A DNA stretch of 53,994 bases from Gallaecimonas xiamenensis 3-C-1 (GCF_000299915.1 NZ_AMRI01000029.1:1-53994), one strand, 5' to 3'; counted from the stretch's first letter, positions 1 through 7,974 are shown. Translations and numbers: made by a program. Notes: generated from the letters alone by a model not told the origin.

Positions 1-441
1 CCAGTGACATAGTCTGCGAAGCAGACTCAGTACCATGGCAACGGAGATTTTTAGACGACGAAAAAAGAAAAGGGACCCTTGCGGATCCCTTTCGGTAGTG
101 GCTCCCCCCACTGGACTTGCACGGGGCCGCCCAGGCCAGTGACATAGTCTGCGAAGCAGACTCAGTACCATGGCAACGGAGATTTTTAGACGACGAAAAA
201 AGAAAAGGGACCCTTGCGGATCCCTTTCGGTAGTGGCTCCCCCCACTGGACTTGCACGGGGCCGCCCAGGCCAGTGACATAGTCTGCGAAGCAGACTCAG
301 TACCATGGCAACGGAGATTTTTAGACGACGAAAAAAGAAAAGGGACCCTTGCGGATCCCTTTCGGTAGTGGCTCCCCCCACTGGACTTGCACGGGGCCGC
401 CCAGGCCAGTGACATAGTCTGCGAAGCAGACTCAGTACCAT
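1..441 (-). other. Uninterrupted repeat-encoded reading frame, open at the left edge
   Basis: Because the 135-bp unit is exactly 45 codons, one minus-strand frame stays open through all units. It runs from an ATG at 441 to the window edge, 147 codons without a stop. Each 45-residue period is basic and Pro/Gly/Arg-rich, with a stretch of three Phe followed by RRLK. The upstream diverged unit has a stop (TGG changed to TGA) in this frame, so the first ATG is at 441. No clear Shine-Dalgarno sequence precedes it. The frame overlaps tRNA-like and terminator sequence, so it may be a by-product of the repeat length; the E. coli tpr peptide from tyrT repeats is the only precedent I can name. Translation is unproven. 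Confidence 0.25.
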
Positions 442-540
442 GGCAACGGAGATTTTTAGACGACGAAAAAAGAAAAGGGACCCTTGCGGATCCCTTTCGG
501 TAGTGGCTCCCCCCACTGGACTTGCACGGGGCCGCCCAGG
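1..540 (-). repeat. Tandem array of four 135-bp units, each a tRNA-Asn-like relic plus terminator
   Basis: Four exact copies of a 135-bp unit start at 1, 136, 271 and 406; a diverged fifth begins at 541. Read on the minus strand, each unit holds a tRNA-Asn-like element with encoded CCA end (complete copies at 99-182, 234-317 and 369-452; a partial one at 1-47) and a terminator hairpin (58-92, 193-227, 328-362, 463-497) with a 9-bp stem, GCAA loop and T-rich tail. The array lies downstream of the minus-strand tRNA-Asn operon and continues past the left edge. The relic keeps the GTCACTGG...CCAGT T-stem and the GGGGGAGCCA acceptor end of tRNA-Asn, but its T-loop is expanded and its anticodon arm is replaced by AGTCTGC-TTC-GCAGACT. 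It resembles the E. coli tyrT repeats, which carry the tRNA-Tyr 3' end; that homology of design is inference. Confidence 0.9.
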
Positions 541-575
541 TCAGTGACATGGCCTGCGAGGCAGGCCCAGTGCCT
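504..575 (-). other. Diverged tRNA-Asn-like element at the array boundary
   Basis: The 3' half (504-540) is identical to the array units, but from 541 the sequence diverges. The central hairpin is now GGCCTGC-CTC-GCAGGCC instead of AGTCTGC-TTC-GCAGACT, with pairing fully kept. The 5' acceptor strand is not recognisable. It lies just downstream (minus strand) of the operon terminator at 595-631. Confidence 0.6.
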
Positions 576-594
576 GGTACTTCACTTATCAAAG

Positions 595-631
595 TCAGAA
601 AAAGAAAAAGGCCAGCTGATGCTGGCCTTTT
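595..631 (-). terminator. Rho-independent terminator of the tRNA-Asn operon
   Basis: On the minus strand a stem AAAGGCCAGC/GCTGGCCTTT with a 4-nt loop is followed by a T-rich tail. It sits six bases downstream of the last intact tRNA-Asn. Confidence 0.85.
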
Positions 632-636
632 GGTAT

Positions 637-712
637 TGGCTCCCCCGACTGGACTTGAACCAGTGACATACGGATTAACAGTCCGCCGTTCTACCGACTG
701 AACTACGGGGGA
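637..712 (-). tRNA. tRNA-Asn (GTT), third gene of the operon
   Basis: 76 nt with encoded CCA. Acceptor strands TCCCCCG and CGGGGGA pair fully, the anticodon arm reads GACTGTTAATC with anticodon GTT, and the T-arm is ACTGG-TTCAAGT-CCAGT. It matches E. coli tRNA-Asn closely. It is followed directly by the operon terminator. Confidence 0.97.
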
Positions 713-752
713 ATAAATTGTCTCGCTTACGCGAACCGCCTGAGCGGTGATT

Positions 753-825
753 TGGCTCCCCCGACTGGATTTGTACGGGGCCGCCCAGGTCAGTGACATC
801 AGCTGAAAGCTGGCTTTACTGGGAG
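753..825 (-). other. tRNA-like element between tRNA-Asn genes 2 and 3
   Basis: About 73 nt on the minus strand, ending in GGGGGAGCCA like tRNA-Asn. It has the same GGGCGGCCCC T-loop insertion as the array units and a shorter hairpin CAGCT-TTC-AGCTG. A 5' CTCCC could pair with the 3' GGGAG. It shares the layout of the array elements but with independent sequence in the hairpin. Confidence 0.6.
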
Positions 826-854
826 TCAACCAAAGGTTGATAGCTCATCTTGTT

Positions 855-930
855 TGGCTCCCCCGACTGGACTTGAACCAGTGACATACGGATTAACAGT
901 CCGCCGTTCTACCGACTGAACTACGGGGGA
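855..930 (-). tRNA. tRNA-Asn (GTT), second gene of the operon
   Basis: 76 nt, identical to the copy at 637-712: GTT anticodon, full cloverleaf pairing, encoded CCA. It is flanked on both sides by a tRNA-like element, which suggests the spacers of this operon evolved by duplication and decay of the gene itself. Confidence 0.97.
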
Positions 931-987
931 ATAAATTGTGTTGCCCTGAGGGCAGCTTACCGGCCTTGGCCACTAAGCACTGAATTT

Positions 988-1055
988 TGGCGCCCCGATT
1001 GAACTTAACGGGGCCGCCTAGGCCAGTGACAAGCTTGCTTGCAAGCTTTTGGCCC
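988..1055 (-). other. Most diverged tRNA-like element, between tRNA-Asn genes 1 and 2
   Basis: On the minus strand it ends TCGGGGCGCCA, carries the AGGCGGCCCCG insertion, and has a hairpin AAGCTTG-CAAG-CAAGCTT at 1031-1048. The stem sequence is unrelated to the other copies yet perfectly paired. The T-stem has one mismatch. Confidence 0.55.
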
Positions 1056-1090
1056 ATCTTACCAGCCTTGGCTGCTAAGACAGTAAATTC

Positions 1091-1166
1091 TGGCTCCCCC
1101 GACTGGACTTGAACCAGTGACATACGGATTAACAGTCCGCCGCTCTACCGACTGAACTACGGGGGA
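1091..1166 (-). tRNA. tRNA-Asn (GTT), promoter-proximal gene
   Basis: 76 nt with GTT anticodon and encoded CCA. It differs from the other two copies by one base next to the anticodon stem (GAGCGG instead of GAACGG). It lies 14 bases downstream of the -10 box of the promoter at 1180-1208. Confidence 0.97.
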
Positions 1167-1179
1167 GCAACGGTGGCGA

Positions 1180-1208
1180 ATCTTATCCACGCCCCCCGGG
1201 ACTGTCAA
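1180..1208 (-). promoter_or_regulatory. Sigma-70 promoter of the tRNA-Asn operon
   Basis: Minus strand: TTGACA (1203-1208), 17-bp spacer, TAAGAT (1180-1185). The first tRNA gene starts at 1166, so a start site near 1172 would give a very short leader. The -10 overlaps TTATCCACG (1183-1191), which differs by one base from a DnaA box; this overlap may be chance. Confidence 0.8.
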
Positions 1209-1866
1209 CACCCAAAACCACCTGCAAGCACTGACTGCTTGCCTTTTGGACATTCTGGTTGGTCCTTGGCCAATAACCCCGGTTTTAGCCCCCGCCCTGC
1301 CGGCTTTTTCACCAATGCCTTTTGCTAAGTGTCAGAAGCCCAAGGGGGAACCGGAAAAGAGGCGAAGATGAAAAGGCACCGAGGGCAGCACAAAACGGCA
1401 GGTTGGGCTTTTCTTTCGCCACTATGACAGTTCCTGTCCATCCACAAGGCCGGATCTCCGGCCAGACAAGGGCTGGTCGCAGTTATCCACTTTTTCTGTG
1501 GATAAGTCTGTGGGGAAAGTCACAAGAGGCCCGTTTGGCGTGGCTTTCCTTGGAATTCGTGAAAAAGGAGCACAGTTAACCACTAGGGTTAAAATATAAT
1601 AAAAACAAAGAGTTGTGGCGTAAGAAATTTTCCTACATCAGCGGATTATCATATTTGTGACAGAACTGTAAAGTCAGGGAACTGTTGTGAATTACCGTCT
1701 GGGAGACGGTGATCAGGGACGGCAGTTAAGCCGGTGAGGGCCGCGTAATTTAACGACTCGGCCCCTGGCTGGCAAGGGGAATTTTTGAAAAACAGCTAAA
1801 TCATGGTCGTTTGTGGTCAAGGGGCGTAAACTTGCCGCTTTCAGCTTTCCTGACGAGTTCTGATCC
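1209..1866. other. Gene-free region between tRNA-Asn operon and MATE gene; paired DnaA-box-like sites
   Basis: No convincing gene. It contains two inverted DnaA-box-like 9-mers, TTATCCACT (1483-1491) and TGTGGATAA (1497-1505, the reverse complement of the perfect box), then an AT-rich stretch around 1575-1690. A perfect hairpin ACCGTCT-GGG-AGACGGT lies at 1694-1710 in the likely leader of the MATE gene. The number of boxes is too small for an origin; a minor DnaA-binding site is possible. No known riboswitch was recognised. Confidence 0.4.
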
Positions 1867-3192
1867 ATGGCCCGCGCTCCCCATAATTTGCTGGATGGCG
1901 ACATCAAGGTCACCCTGCGGCAGATGACCATCTCCCTGCTCTGGGGCATGGCGACCATGATGACCTTCAACCTGGTCGATACCCTTTTTGTCAGCCGCCT
2001 GGGTACCCACCCCTTGGCCGCCATCAGCTTCACCTTCCCGGTCAGCTTTACCTTGATCAGCCTCACCATAGGCCTGGGCATCGGCACCTCGGCGGTAATA
2101 GGCCACGCCCTTGGCCGCAAGCACCAGGGGGAAGCCAAGGAACAGGGCAATGCCGCCGTCTGGTTGGCGGTATTGTCGGTGGCGCTGCTGGCGCTATTGG
2201 GCTGGGCCTTCCATGACCCCATCTTTCGCGCCTTGGGGGCCAATGACGAGCAGCAGGTCTTGATCGCCCAATACATGGATATCTGGTTCCTGGGCAGCCC
2301 GCTGCTGGCCATCCCCATGATCGCCAATGCGGTGATGCGGGCCAACGGCGACACCGTTACCCCCAGCCGCTTTATGATGCTGGGTGGCCTTATCAATGCG
2401 GTGATGGATCCGCTGCTGATCTTCGGTTGGGGCCCTTTCCCGCGCCTGGAACTGATGGGGGCGGCCCTGGCCACGGTGCTGGCCTGGCTGGGGGGCTCGG
2501 TTGGGGTGCTGATACTGCTCTACAAGCGGGACCTGGCCCGGTTCTGCCTGCCGGGGCGGGAGATGGTGCGCCATTGGCGCTCCTTGCTGGTGATAGGGTT
2601 GCCGGCGGCCGGTGCCAATATGATGACCCCCCTGGCCATGGCGGCCCTGACCGCCATGGTGGCCAGTTACGGCCCGGCGGCGGTGGCGGCTTTTGGGGTG
2701 GGCACCCGGTTGGAATCCATGGCCACCCTGGTGGTGCTGGCCCTGTCCATGACCTTGCCGCCCTTTGTCAGCCAGAACATGGGGGCAGGGCAGCTGCAAC
2801 GGGTGCAGGCCGCCTACAGCGGCGTGGTGCGCTTTGTACTGGGCTGGCAGGGATTGTTGTACCTGGTTCTGCTGGCCCTGGCCTTTCCCATAAGCTGGGT
2901 GTTCGGCAAGGACCCCAAGGTGGCCGAGCTTATCCGCCTCTTTATCTTTATCGTGCCCCTGGGCTATGGCCTGCAAGGGGTGGTGATCCTCACCAATTCG
3001 TCTTTTAATGCCATCCACAGGCCGGCCAAGGCGTTGATGCTGTCGACCCTGCGCTTTTTCGTGGCGGCGGTGCCCCTGGCTTGGCTGGGTGGCCAGCTGT
3101 TCGGGCTGCCGGGCTTTTTCGGCGGCGTGGTACTGGCCAACCTGCTGACCGCCAGCATCGCCTACCGCTGGTTTACCAAGGAGACGGCATGA
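1867..3192 (+). CDS. MATE-family multidrug/cation antiporter
   Basis: 441 residues, the usual MATE length, with about 12 hydrophobic segments in two similar halves. Family-like signatures include the N-terminal [14 protein letters not shown], residues around [11 protein letters not shown] near 155 and the matching [13 protein letters not shown] in the second half. Such proteins export drugs or organic cations across the inner membrane using a Na+ or H+ gradient; the substrate cannot be read from sequence. Its stop overlaps the uvrB start (ATGA), so the two are probably co-transcribed. The leader contains a hairpin at 1694-1710. Confidence 0.93.
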   Translation: MARAPHNLLDGDIKVTLRQMTISLLWGMATMMTFNLVDTLFVSRLGTHPLAAISFTFPVSFTLISLTIGLGIGTSAVIGHALGRKHQGEAKEQGNAAVWLAVLSVALLALLGWAFHDPIFRALGANDEQQVLIAQYMDIWFLGSPLLAIPMIANAVMRANGDTVTPSRFMMLGGLINAVMDPLLIFGWGPFPRLELMGAALATVLAWLGGSVGVLILLYKRDLARFCLPGREMVRHWRSLLVIGLPAAGANMMTPLAMAALTAMVASYGPAAVAAFGVGTRLESMATLVVLALSMTLPPFVSQNMGAGQLQRVQAAYSGVVRFVLGWQGLLYLVLLALAFPISWVFGKDPKVAELIRLFIFIVPLGYGLQGVVILTNSSFNAIHRPAKALMLSTLRFFVAAVPLAWLGGQLFGLPGFFGGVVLANLLTASIAYRWFTKETA

Positions 3193-5201
3193 GCAAAGAC
3201 TTTATCCTGCATTCGGCCTACCAACCGGCCGGTGACCAGCCTACTGCCATCGCCCAACTGGTAGACGGCCTGGAAGCGGGCCTGGCTCACCAAACGCTTT
3301 TGGGGGTAACGGGCTCCGGTAAGACCTTTACCATGGCCAACGTCATCGCCACCCTGGGCCGGCCCACCATCGTCATGGCCCCCAACAAGACCCTGGCTGC
3401 CCAGCTCTATGGCGAGATGAAGGAGTTCTTCCCGGAAAACGCCGTGGAGTACTTCGTCTCCTACTACGACTACTACCAGCCCGAGGCCTATGTGCCGGCG
3501 TCCGACACCTTTATCGAGAAGGACGCCTCCATCAATGACCATATCGAGCAGATGCGCCTGTCCGCCACCAAGGCATTGATGGAGCGGCGCGACGTGGTGA
3601 TAGTGGCCTCGGTGTCGGCCATCTACGGCCTTGGGGACCCCCAAAGCTATCTGTCGATGATGCTGCATATCCGCCAAGGCGACATCATCGACCAGCGCGC
3701 CATGCTGCGCCGGCTGGCCGAGCTTCAATACACCCGCAACGAAGTGGCCTTTAGCCGTGGCACCTACCGGGTGCGCGGCGAGGTGATTGACATTCACCCG
3801 GCCGAGAGCGACGAAGAGGCGGTACGCATCGAGCTCTTTGACAACGAAGTGGAACGGATCAGCACCTTCGACCCCTTAACCGGCCAGGTACTCAGAAGCG
3901 GCCTTGGCCGCATCACCATCTACCCCAAGACCCACTACGTGACGCCTCGGGAAAAGGTGCTCGAAGCGGTGGAGAGCATCAAGGTGGAGCTTAAAGGCCG
4001 CCTTGAGGACCTTCGCAGCAGCAGCAAGCTGGTGGAAGAGCAGCGCCTGGCCCAGCGCACCCAGTTCGATATCGAGATGATGGTGGAGCTGGGCTATTGC
4101 TCGGGCATCGAGAACTACTCGCGCTATCTGTCCGGCCGCAACCCCGGCGAGCCGCCGCCGACCCTGCTGGACTACCTGCCGCCGGACGGCCTGATGATCA
4201 TCGACGAGTCCCACGTGACGGTGTCGCAAATTGGCGCCATGTACAAAGGGGACCGCTCCCGTAAAGAAACCCTGGTGGAGTACGGTTTTCGCCTACCCTC
4301 GGCCCTGGACAACAGGCCCCTTAAGTTCGACGAATTCGAAGATATCGCCCCCCAGACAGTGTACGTGTCCGCCACCCCCGGCAAATACGAGCTGGAACGC
4401 TCCGGTGGCGAGGTGGCCGAACAGGTGGTGCGGCCCACCGGTCTTTTGGACCCGGTGGTAGAAGTGCGCCCGGTGGGCACCCAGGTGGACGACGTGTTGT
4501 CGGAAATTGGCAAGCGGGTGGCGGTCAACGAACGGGTACTTATTACTACCCTCACCAAGAAAATGGCCGAGGACCTCACCGAGTACCTTAACGAACACGG
4601 GGTGCGGGTCCGTTACCTGCACTCGGATGTGGACACGGTAGAGCGGGTGGAGATCATCCGCGACCTGCGCCTGGGTGAGTTTGACGTGCTGGTGGGCATT
4701 AACTTGCTGCGCGAAGGCCTGGATATGCCGGAAGTGTCCCTGGTGGCCATTTTCGATGCCGACAAAGAAGGCTTCCTGCGCTCCGACCGCTCCCTTATTC
4801 AGACCATAGGCCGGGCCGCCCGTAACCTTAACGGCCGCGCCATCCTCTACGCCGATAAAATCACCGGATCCATGCAGCGGGCCATGGACGAAACGGCGCG
4901 CCGGCGGGAAAAACAGGAAGCCTTCAATGCCGAGCACGGCATAGTGCCCAAGGCCCTCAACAAGAAAATCGCCGATATCCTGCAATTGGGGGACAAGAGC
5001 GACAGCGACGGCAAAGCCAAGGGCAAATCCCGCAAAGGCAAAGACGCTGCTCCTGGCCACCTGGACGCCAAGACTCTGGCGGCCGAGATGGAAAGGCTGG
5101 AAAAGCAGATGTATGTCCATGCCCAGAACCTGGAGTTCGAGGAAGCGGCCCAGCTGCGCGACCGAGTGGCGCAGATGAACGAGCAGCTAAAAAGCCTCTA
5201 G
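3189..5201 (+). CDS. uvrB: UvrABC excinuclease subunit B
   Basis: 670 residues, typical for UvrB, the damage-verifying helicase-like subunit of nucleotide excision repair that works with UvrA and UvrC. Visible are Walker A GVTGSGKT near residue 40, the beta-hairpin region [12 protein letters not shown] near 95, DESH in the helicase core, YVSATPG, and a C-terminal UVR coiled coil that contacts UvrC. The start is the ATG overlapping the stop of the MATE gene; a longer in-frame extension upstream lies inside that gene and is unlikely. No LexA box of the CTGT-N8-ACAG type was seen upstream of the pair, so SOS control by a nearby operator is not supported. Confidence 0.98.
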   Translation: MSKDFILHSAYQPAGDQPTAIAQLVDGLEAGLAHQTLLGVTGSGKTFTMANVIATLGRPTIVMAPNKTLAAQLYGEMKEFFPENAVEYFVSYYDYYQPEAYVPASDTFIEKDASINDHIEQMRLSATKALMERRDVVIVASVSAIYGLGDPQSYLSMMLHIRQGDIIDQRAMLRRLAELQYTRNEVAFSRGTYRVRGEVIDIHPAESDEEAVRIELFDNEVERISTFDPLTGQVLRSGLGRITIYPKTHYVTPREKVLEAVESIKVELKGRLEDLRSSSKLVEEQRLAQRTQFDIEMMVELGYCSGIENYSRYLSGRNPGEPPPTLLDYLPPDGLMIIDESHVTVSQIGAMYKGDRSRKETLVEYGFRLPSALDNRPLKFDEFEDIAPQTVYVSATPGKYELERSGGEVAEQVVRPTGLLDPVVEVRPVGTQVDDVLSEIGKRVAVNERVLITTLTKKMAEDLTEYLNEHGVRVRYLHSDVDTVERVEIIRDLRLGEFDVLVGINLLREGLDMPEVSLVAIFDADKEGFLRSDRSLIQTIGRAARNLNGRAILYADKITGSMQRAMDETARRREKQEAFNAEHGIVPKALNKKIADILQLGDKSDSDGKAKGKSRKGKDAAPGHLDAKTLAAEMERLEKQMYVHAQNLEFEEAAQLRDRVAQMNEQLKSL

Positions 5202-5206
5202 GCAGC

Positions 5207-5232
5207 AAAAAGGCGGCCTTGGCCGCCTTTTT
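5207..5232. terminator. Terminator after uvrB, possibly bidirectional
   Basis: Stem AGGCGGCC/GGCCGCCT flanked by A-run and T-run; it can serve uvrB (+) and the minus-strand two-component operon. Confidence 0.85.
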
Positions 5233-5248
5233 CATGGGTAAATCGTCC

Positions 5249-5341
5249 TTAGAACCCCAGGGTGCTGGCGTAGTAATAGAGGGCCAGCATGGCCAGGGTG
5301 ATCAGTACCAGGGCTGCTGCCTGCCAGGCTTTTTTCTTCAT
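5249..5341 (-). CDS. Possible 30-residue single-pass membrane peptide
   Basis: A short frame begins MKKKAWQAAA and continues as one hydrophobic helix ending YYYASTLGF: positively charged N-terminus, about 18 hydrophobic residues, short tail. It starts 59 bases downstream of the response-regulator stop and ends just before the shared terminator, so it could be the last gene of that operon. The ribosome-binding site is weak (GCGGA about ten bases upstream). Several sensor kinases are tuned by such peptides; that role here is only inference. Confidence 0.42.
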   Translation of the reverse strand: MKKKAWQAAALVLITLAMLALYYYASTLGF

Positions 5342-5399
5342 GGTGATGTCCGCTTTTCTTTTAAGGTAATCCCTTGCAGCGACCTTGGGGAGATTTTCC

Positions 5400-6710
5400 T
5401 TAAAGCCCATGTTTTTCCAGGCGATAGAGCAGGGCCTTGTAGCCCAGGTTCAGGTACCGGGCGGTCTGGCGCTTGTTGCCGCCGTTAAGGGCCAGGGCCT
5501 TGTCCAGGCAGTGGCGTTCAAAGGCCTCCCAGTCCAGGCCCCCCGGTGGCAGGCTGACCGTAAAATCGCCGTTGCCTGGGGTTACGGCGGCAATGGGCAT
5601 GTCTTCCCCCAGCAGCACCAGCCGTTCCATGCGGTTGGCCAGCTCCCGCACATTGCCGGGCCAGTGGTGGCTCAGTAGCCGGCCTACAAGGGCCGGGCTC
5701 AGCTCCGGCTGGCTCAGGCCGTGGCGGCGGGCGTAGAGGGCCAGAAAATGGCGGCAAAGGGCGGGGATGTCGTCCTTGCGCTCGCGAAGAGGCGGCAGGA
5801 CCAGGGGCACCACGTTCAGGCGATAGTAGAGATCTTCGCGAAAACGCCCGGCCTGCACCTCGGCTTTAAGATCGCGGTTGGTGGCGGCGATGATGCGCAC
5901 ATCGATGCTGCGCTCCTGGTGCTCCCCCAGGCGGGTGACCTTGCCCTCTTGCAGCACCCGCAGCAGCTTGCTTTGCAGCACCAGGGGAAGCTCGCCTATT
6001 TCATCCAGAAACAGGGTACCGCTGCTGGCTGCCTCGAACTTGCCGGCCTTGGCCTGGGTGGCACCGGTAAAGGCGCCCTTGTCGCTGCCAAAGAGCTCGC
6101 TTTCGGCCAGGGCCTCGGGAATGGCGCCGCAGTTAATGGCCACGAAGGGCTTTTGGGCCCGGCGCGACAACTGGTGCAGGGCCCGGGCCGCCAGTTCCTT
6201 GCCGGTACCGGACTCCCCTTCGATAAGCACTGTGGCGTCGGTGTCGCTGATGCGGGCTAGGCGGCTTTGCAGCTGCTGCATGGCCGGGGCCTGGCCGATG
6301 ATCTCGGTGAGCTTGTTCTGGTCGGTCAGTGCCTGGCTCAGGCGCTGGTTGTCCTGGCGCAGTTTCTGGGCGCGGCCCACCTTTTCCAGGGTCAGGGCCA
6401 GCTCCTGGCGGCTAAAGGGCTTGGACAGATAGTCGTCCGCCCCCTGGCGCATGGCCTCCACGGCGTGGCTGATGGTGCCGTAGGCGGTCATCATCACAAA
6501 GGCCGGCCCCTGGCTCAGGCGCTGGGCGGCCCGCAGCAGCATCAGGCCGTCCCCGTCCCCCAGTTTCCAGTCGCTAAGCACCATGTCCACCTTGCCAAGG
6601 TGGGGCTGGGCCTCGGCCACCGAGGCGGCCAATACCAGGTCATAGTCGGTCAGCAGTTCGGCCAGCAGCTGGCGCTGGTCTTTGTCGTCTTCAACCAGCA
6701 GCAGGCGCAT
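5400..6710 (-). CDS. Sigma-54-dependent NtrC/ZraR-type response regulator
   Basis: 436 residues with three domains. A receiver (1-115) has acidic pocket ED at 7-8, phospho-acceptor Asp47 and Lys97. An AAA+ sigma-54 activator domain has Walker A GESGTGKE at 165-172 and the sigma-54-contacting GAFTGA at 212-217. A Fis-type helix-turn-helix lies at the C-terminus (NKRQTARYLNLGYKALLYRL). Its start overlaps the end of the histidine kinase gene by 20 bases, so the pair is co-translated. GAFTGA being intact argues for real sigma-54 activation. The order kinase-regulator and a divergent periplasmic gene match zraSR/zraP. The likely operator is the palindrome at 8073-8094. Confidence 0.95.
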   Translation of the reverse strand: MRLLLVEDDKDQRQLLAELLTDYDLVLAASVAEAQPHLGKVDMVLSDWKLGDGDGLMLLRAAQRLSQGPAFVMMTAYGTISHAVEAMRQGADDYLSKPFSRQELALTLEKVGRAQKLRQDNQRLSQALTDQNKLTEIIGQAPAMQQLQSRLARISDTDATVLIEGESGTGKELAARALHQLSRRAQKPFVAINCGAIPEALAESELFGSDKGAFTGATQAKAGKFEAASSGTLFLDEIGELPLVLQSKLLRVLQEGKVTRLGEHQERSIDVRIIAATNRDLKAEVQAGRFREDLYYRLNVVPLVLPPLRERKDDIPALCRHFLALYARRHGLSQPELSPALVGRLLSHHWPGNVRELANRMERLVLLGEDMPIAAVTPGNGDFTVSLPPGGLDWEAFERHCLDKALALNGGNKRQTARYLNLGYKALLYRLEKHGL

Positions 6711-7974
6711 CGCTGTTCTCCGGCAAGGTCAGGGTGGCAACGGCGCCCCCTTGAGGGTGGTTGTCCAGGGTCAGGGTGCCGCCGTAACGCAGCCGCACCA
6801 GGCGTTCGGCAATGTACAGGCCCATGCCGGCGCCGTCGGCCTTTTGGGTGGCGTGGGGGGTAAAGAGCTTGGCCTTGACCTGGTCGCTAAGGCCCGGGCC
6901 CTGGTCGCGAATGTGGATGACCAGGGCGCCGGGCACCAGTTGTGCATCAAGGCTGGCTTCCTTGCCGGGGGCCGCTTCCAGGGCGTTGCTCATCAGGGCG
7001 TGAAAGACGGCGCGCAGCTCCGACTCGTCCCCTTTGAGGGTGCAATGCTGGGGCAAGGTCAGCCGCCACTGGCCGCCGAGGCTGAGCCTGACATCGGCCA
7101 GCAGTTCGGCCAGCACCAGGGGCTGCTGGCGGTTTACCCCCTGGGCCGACAGGGTCAACAGTGCCTTGATGTTGGCGTCCATCTGCTTGAGTTTTTGGGC
7201 GATGGCCGCCTTCCTGGCCTGGTCCAGTTCCCCTTCCAGGGCCAGACCTATGGTGTGGATGGGGTTACGCAGGCTGTGGGCCAGGCCACGGGCTATGTCG
7301 CCCAGTTCGGCCAGGTGGGCCTGGTCCTGCATTTGCGCCTCTTCCTTTTTCAGGCGGGCCAGCTCCAGGCTCATGCGGTTAAAGCCGTCCATGGCGGTGC
7401 GCAGCTCGCGCATGCCCTGGGGTTTGAGCTGCACCCCCGCTTCCCCCTTGGCCACCCTTGAAAGGCCCTGGGCCAGGGTTTCAAGGGGGCGGGAGAAGGC
7501 CTTGGCCAGCAGGTAGATCCCCAGCAGCGCCAGCAGTGAGGTAAGGGCCAGGCCCAACCAGAGCTTCTTGTTGGCGCTGTGCACCACTTCCACCGAGGGC
7601 GCCAGCAGGCTTGGGTGGCTGAGGCGAACCTGGCGCAGGGTCTCGTTGGCGGCGCGCCTGGCATCGGCTATCTGGGCCGCCACCTTTTGGCGGCTGCGCT
7701 CTATTTCCTGGCGGCGCATCTCCTGGGCTTGGCGCTGCAACTCGGCCGCTTCGTCCGGGGCCAGGCGTACCAGCTCTTCGGGCACCTCTATGTCGGGGGT
7801 AGGGGGCTCGGGGATCTCTATGCCTTCCAGGGCATCTTCCACCATCTGGTGGCTGATACTGGCCACTTCCACGTTGATGTCGTCCTTCAAGCTTCTTAGC
7901 AGCCAGGTCTGGGTGCCGGCCAGCAGCAGGAAGAGGGCGCCGAAAAGGGCGAACAGGCTGTGTTTGACGCGCAT
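6691..7974 (-). CDS. Sensor histidine kinase (ZraS/NtrB-like)
   Basis: 427 residues. TM1 at 7-27, a periplasmic segment of about 110 residues that is largely charged helix with a Pro-rich stretch near 55-65, TM2 at 138-158, HAMP, a phospho-acceptor His233 in LAHSLRNP, and an HATPase domain with N-box NALEAAP, DQGPGL and GAGMGLYI. The start at 7974 is chosen because GGAGG sits four bases upstream; an ATG six codons earlier lacks this. It autophosphorylates and passes phosphate to the overlapping regulator. The periplasmic part resembles a coiled coil rather than PAS or Cache, as does the divergent partner at 8194, so direct sensing of that protein is possible. Confidence 0.93.
   Translation of the reverse strand: MRVKHSLFALFGALFLLLAGTQTWLLRSLKDDINVEVASISHQMVEDALEGIEIPEPPTPDIEVPEELVRLAPDEAAELQRQAQEMRRQEIERSRQKVAAQIADARRAANETLRQVRLSHPSLLAPSVEVVHSANKKLWLGLALTSLLALLGIYLLAKAFSRPLETLAQGLSRVAKGEAGVQLKPQGMRELRTAMDGFNRMSLELARLKKEEAQMQDQAHLAELGDIARGLAHSLRNPIHTIGLALEGELDQARKAAIAQKLKQMDANIKALLTLSAQGVNRQQPLVLAELLADVRLSLGGQWRLTLPQHCTLKGDESELRAVFHALMSNALEAAPGKEASLDAQLVPGALVIHIRDQGPGLSDQVKAKLFTPHATQKADGAGMGLYIAERLVRLRYGGTLTLDNHPQGGAVATLTLPENSDAPAAG

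Noticed and set aside
1..540. CRISPR array
   Set aside because: The 135-bp units are identical end to end with no unique spacers, and no cas gene is present; contents are tRNA-like and terminator sequence.
1..1166. Attachment sites of integrated elements at tRNA 3' ends
   Set aside because: tRNA fragments often mark att sites, but there is no integrase or phage gene here, the copies are in a regular tandem, and the T-loop carries an insertion that a simple att duplication would not have.
1322..1579. 85-residue frame in the gap before the MATE gene
   Set aside because: No ribosome-binding site, unlikely composition, and it overlaps the DnaA-like sites.
1183..1690. Chromosomal origin (oriC)
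   Set aside because: Only two or three DnaA-like boxes, no cluster of AT 13-mers, and none of the usual origin neighbours (dnaA, mnmG, atp genes).
1575..1866. Riboswitch in the leader of the MATE gene
   Set aside because: Searched by eye for guanidine, TPP, FMN, cobalamin and fluoride motifs; none fit. Only a simple hairpin is visible.
2194..3018. Long minus-strand frame opposite the MATE gene, and similar long frames opposite smc, the RND pump and feoB
   Set aside because: They are open only because of the GC-rich codon use of the real genes on the other strand; compositions are abnormal (His/Gln/Gly-rich) and they have no ribosome sites.
3000..3189. LexA/SOS box for uvrB
   Set aside because: No CTGT-N8-ACAG palindrome upstream of uvrB or of the MATE gene.
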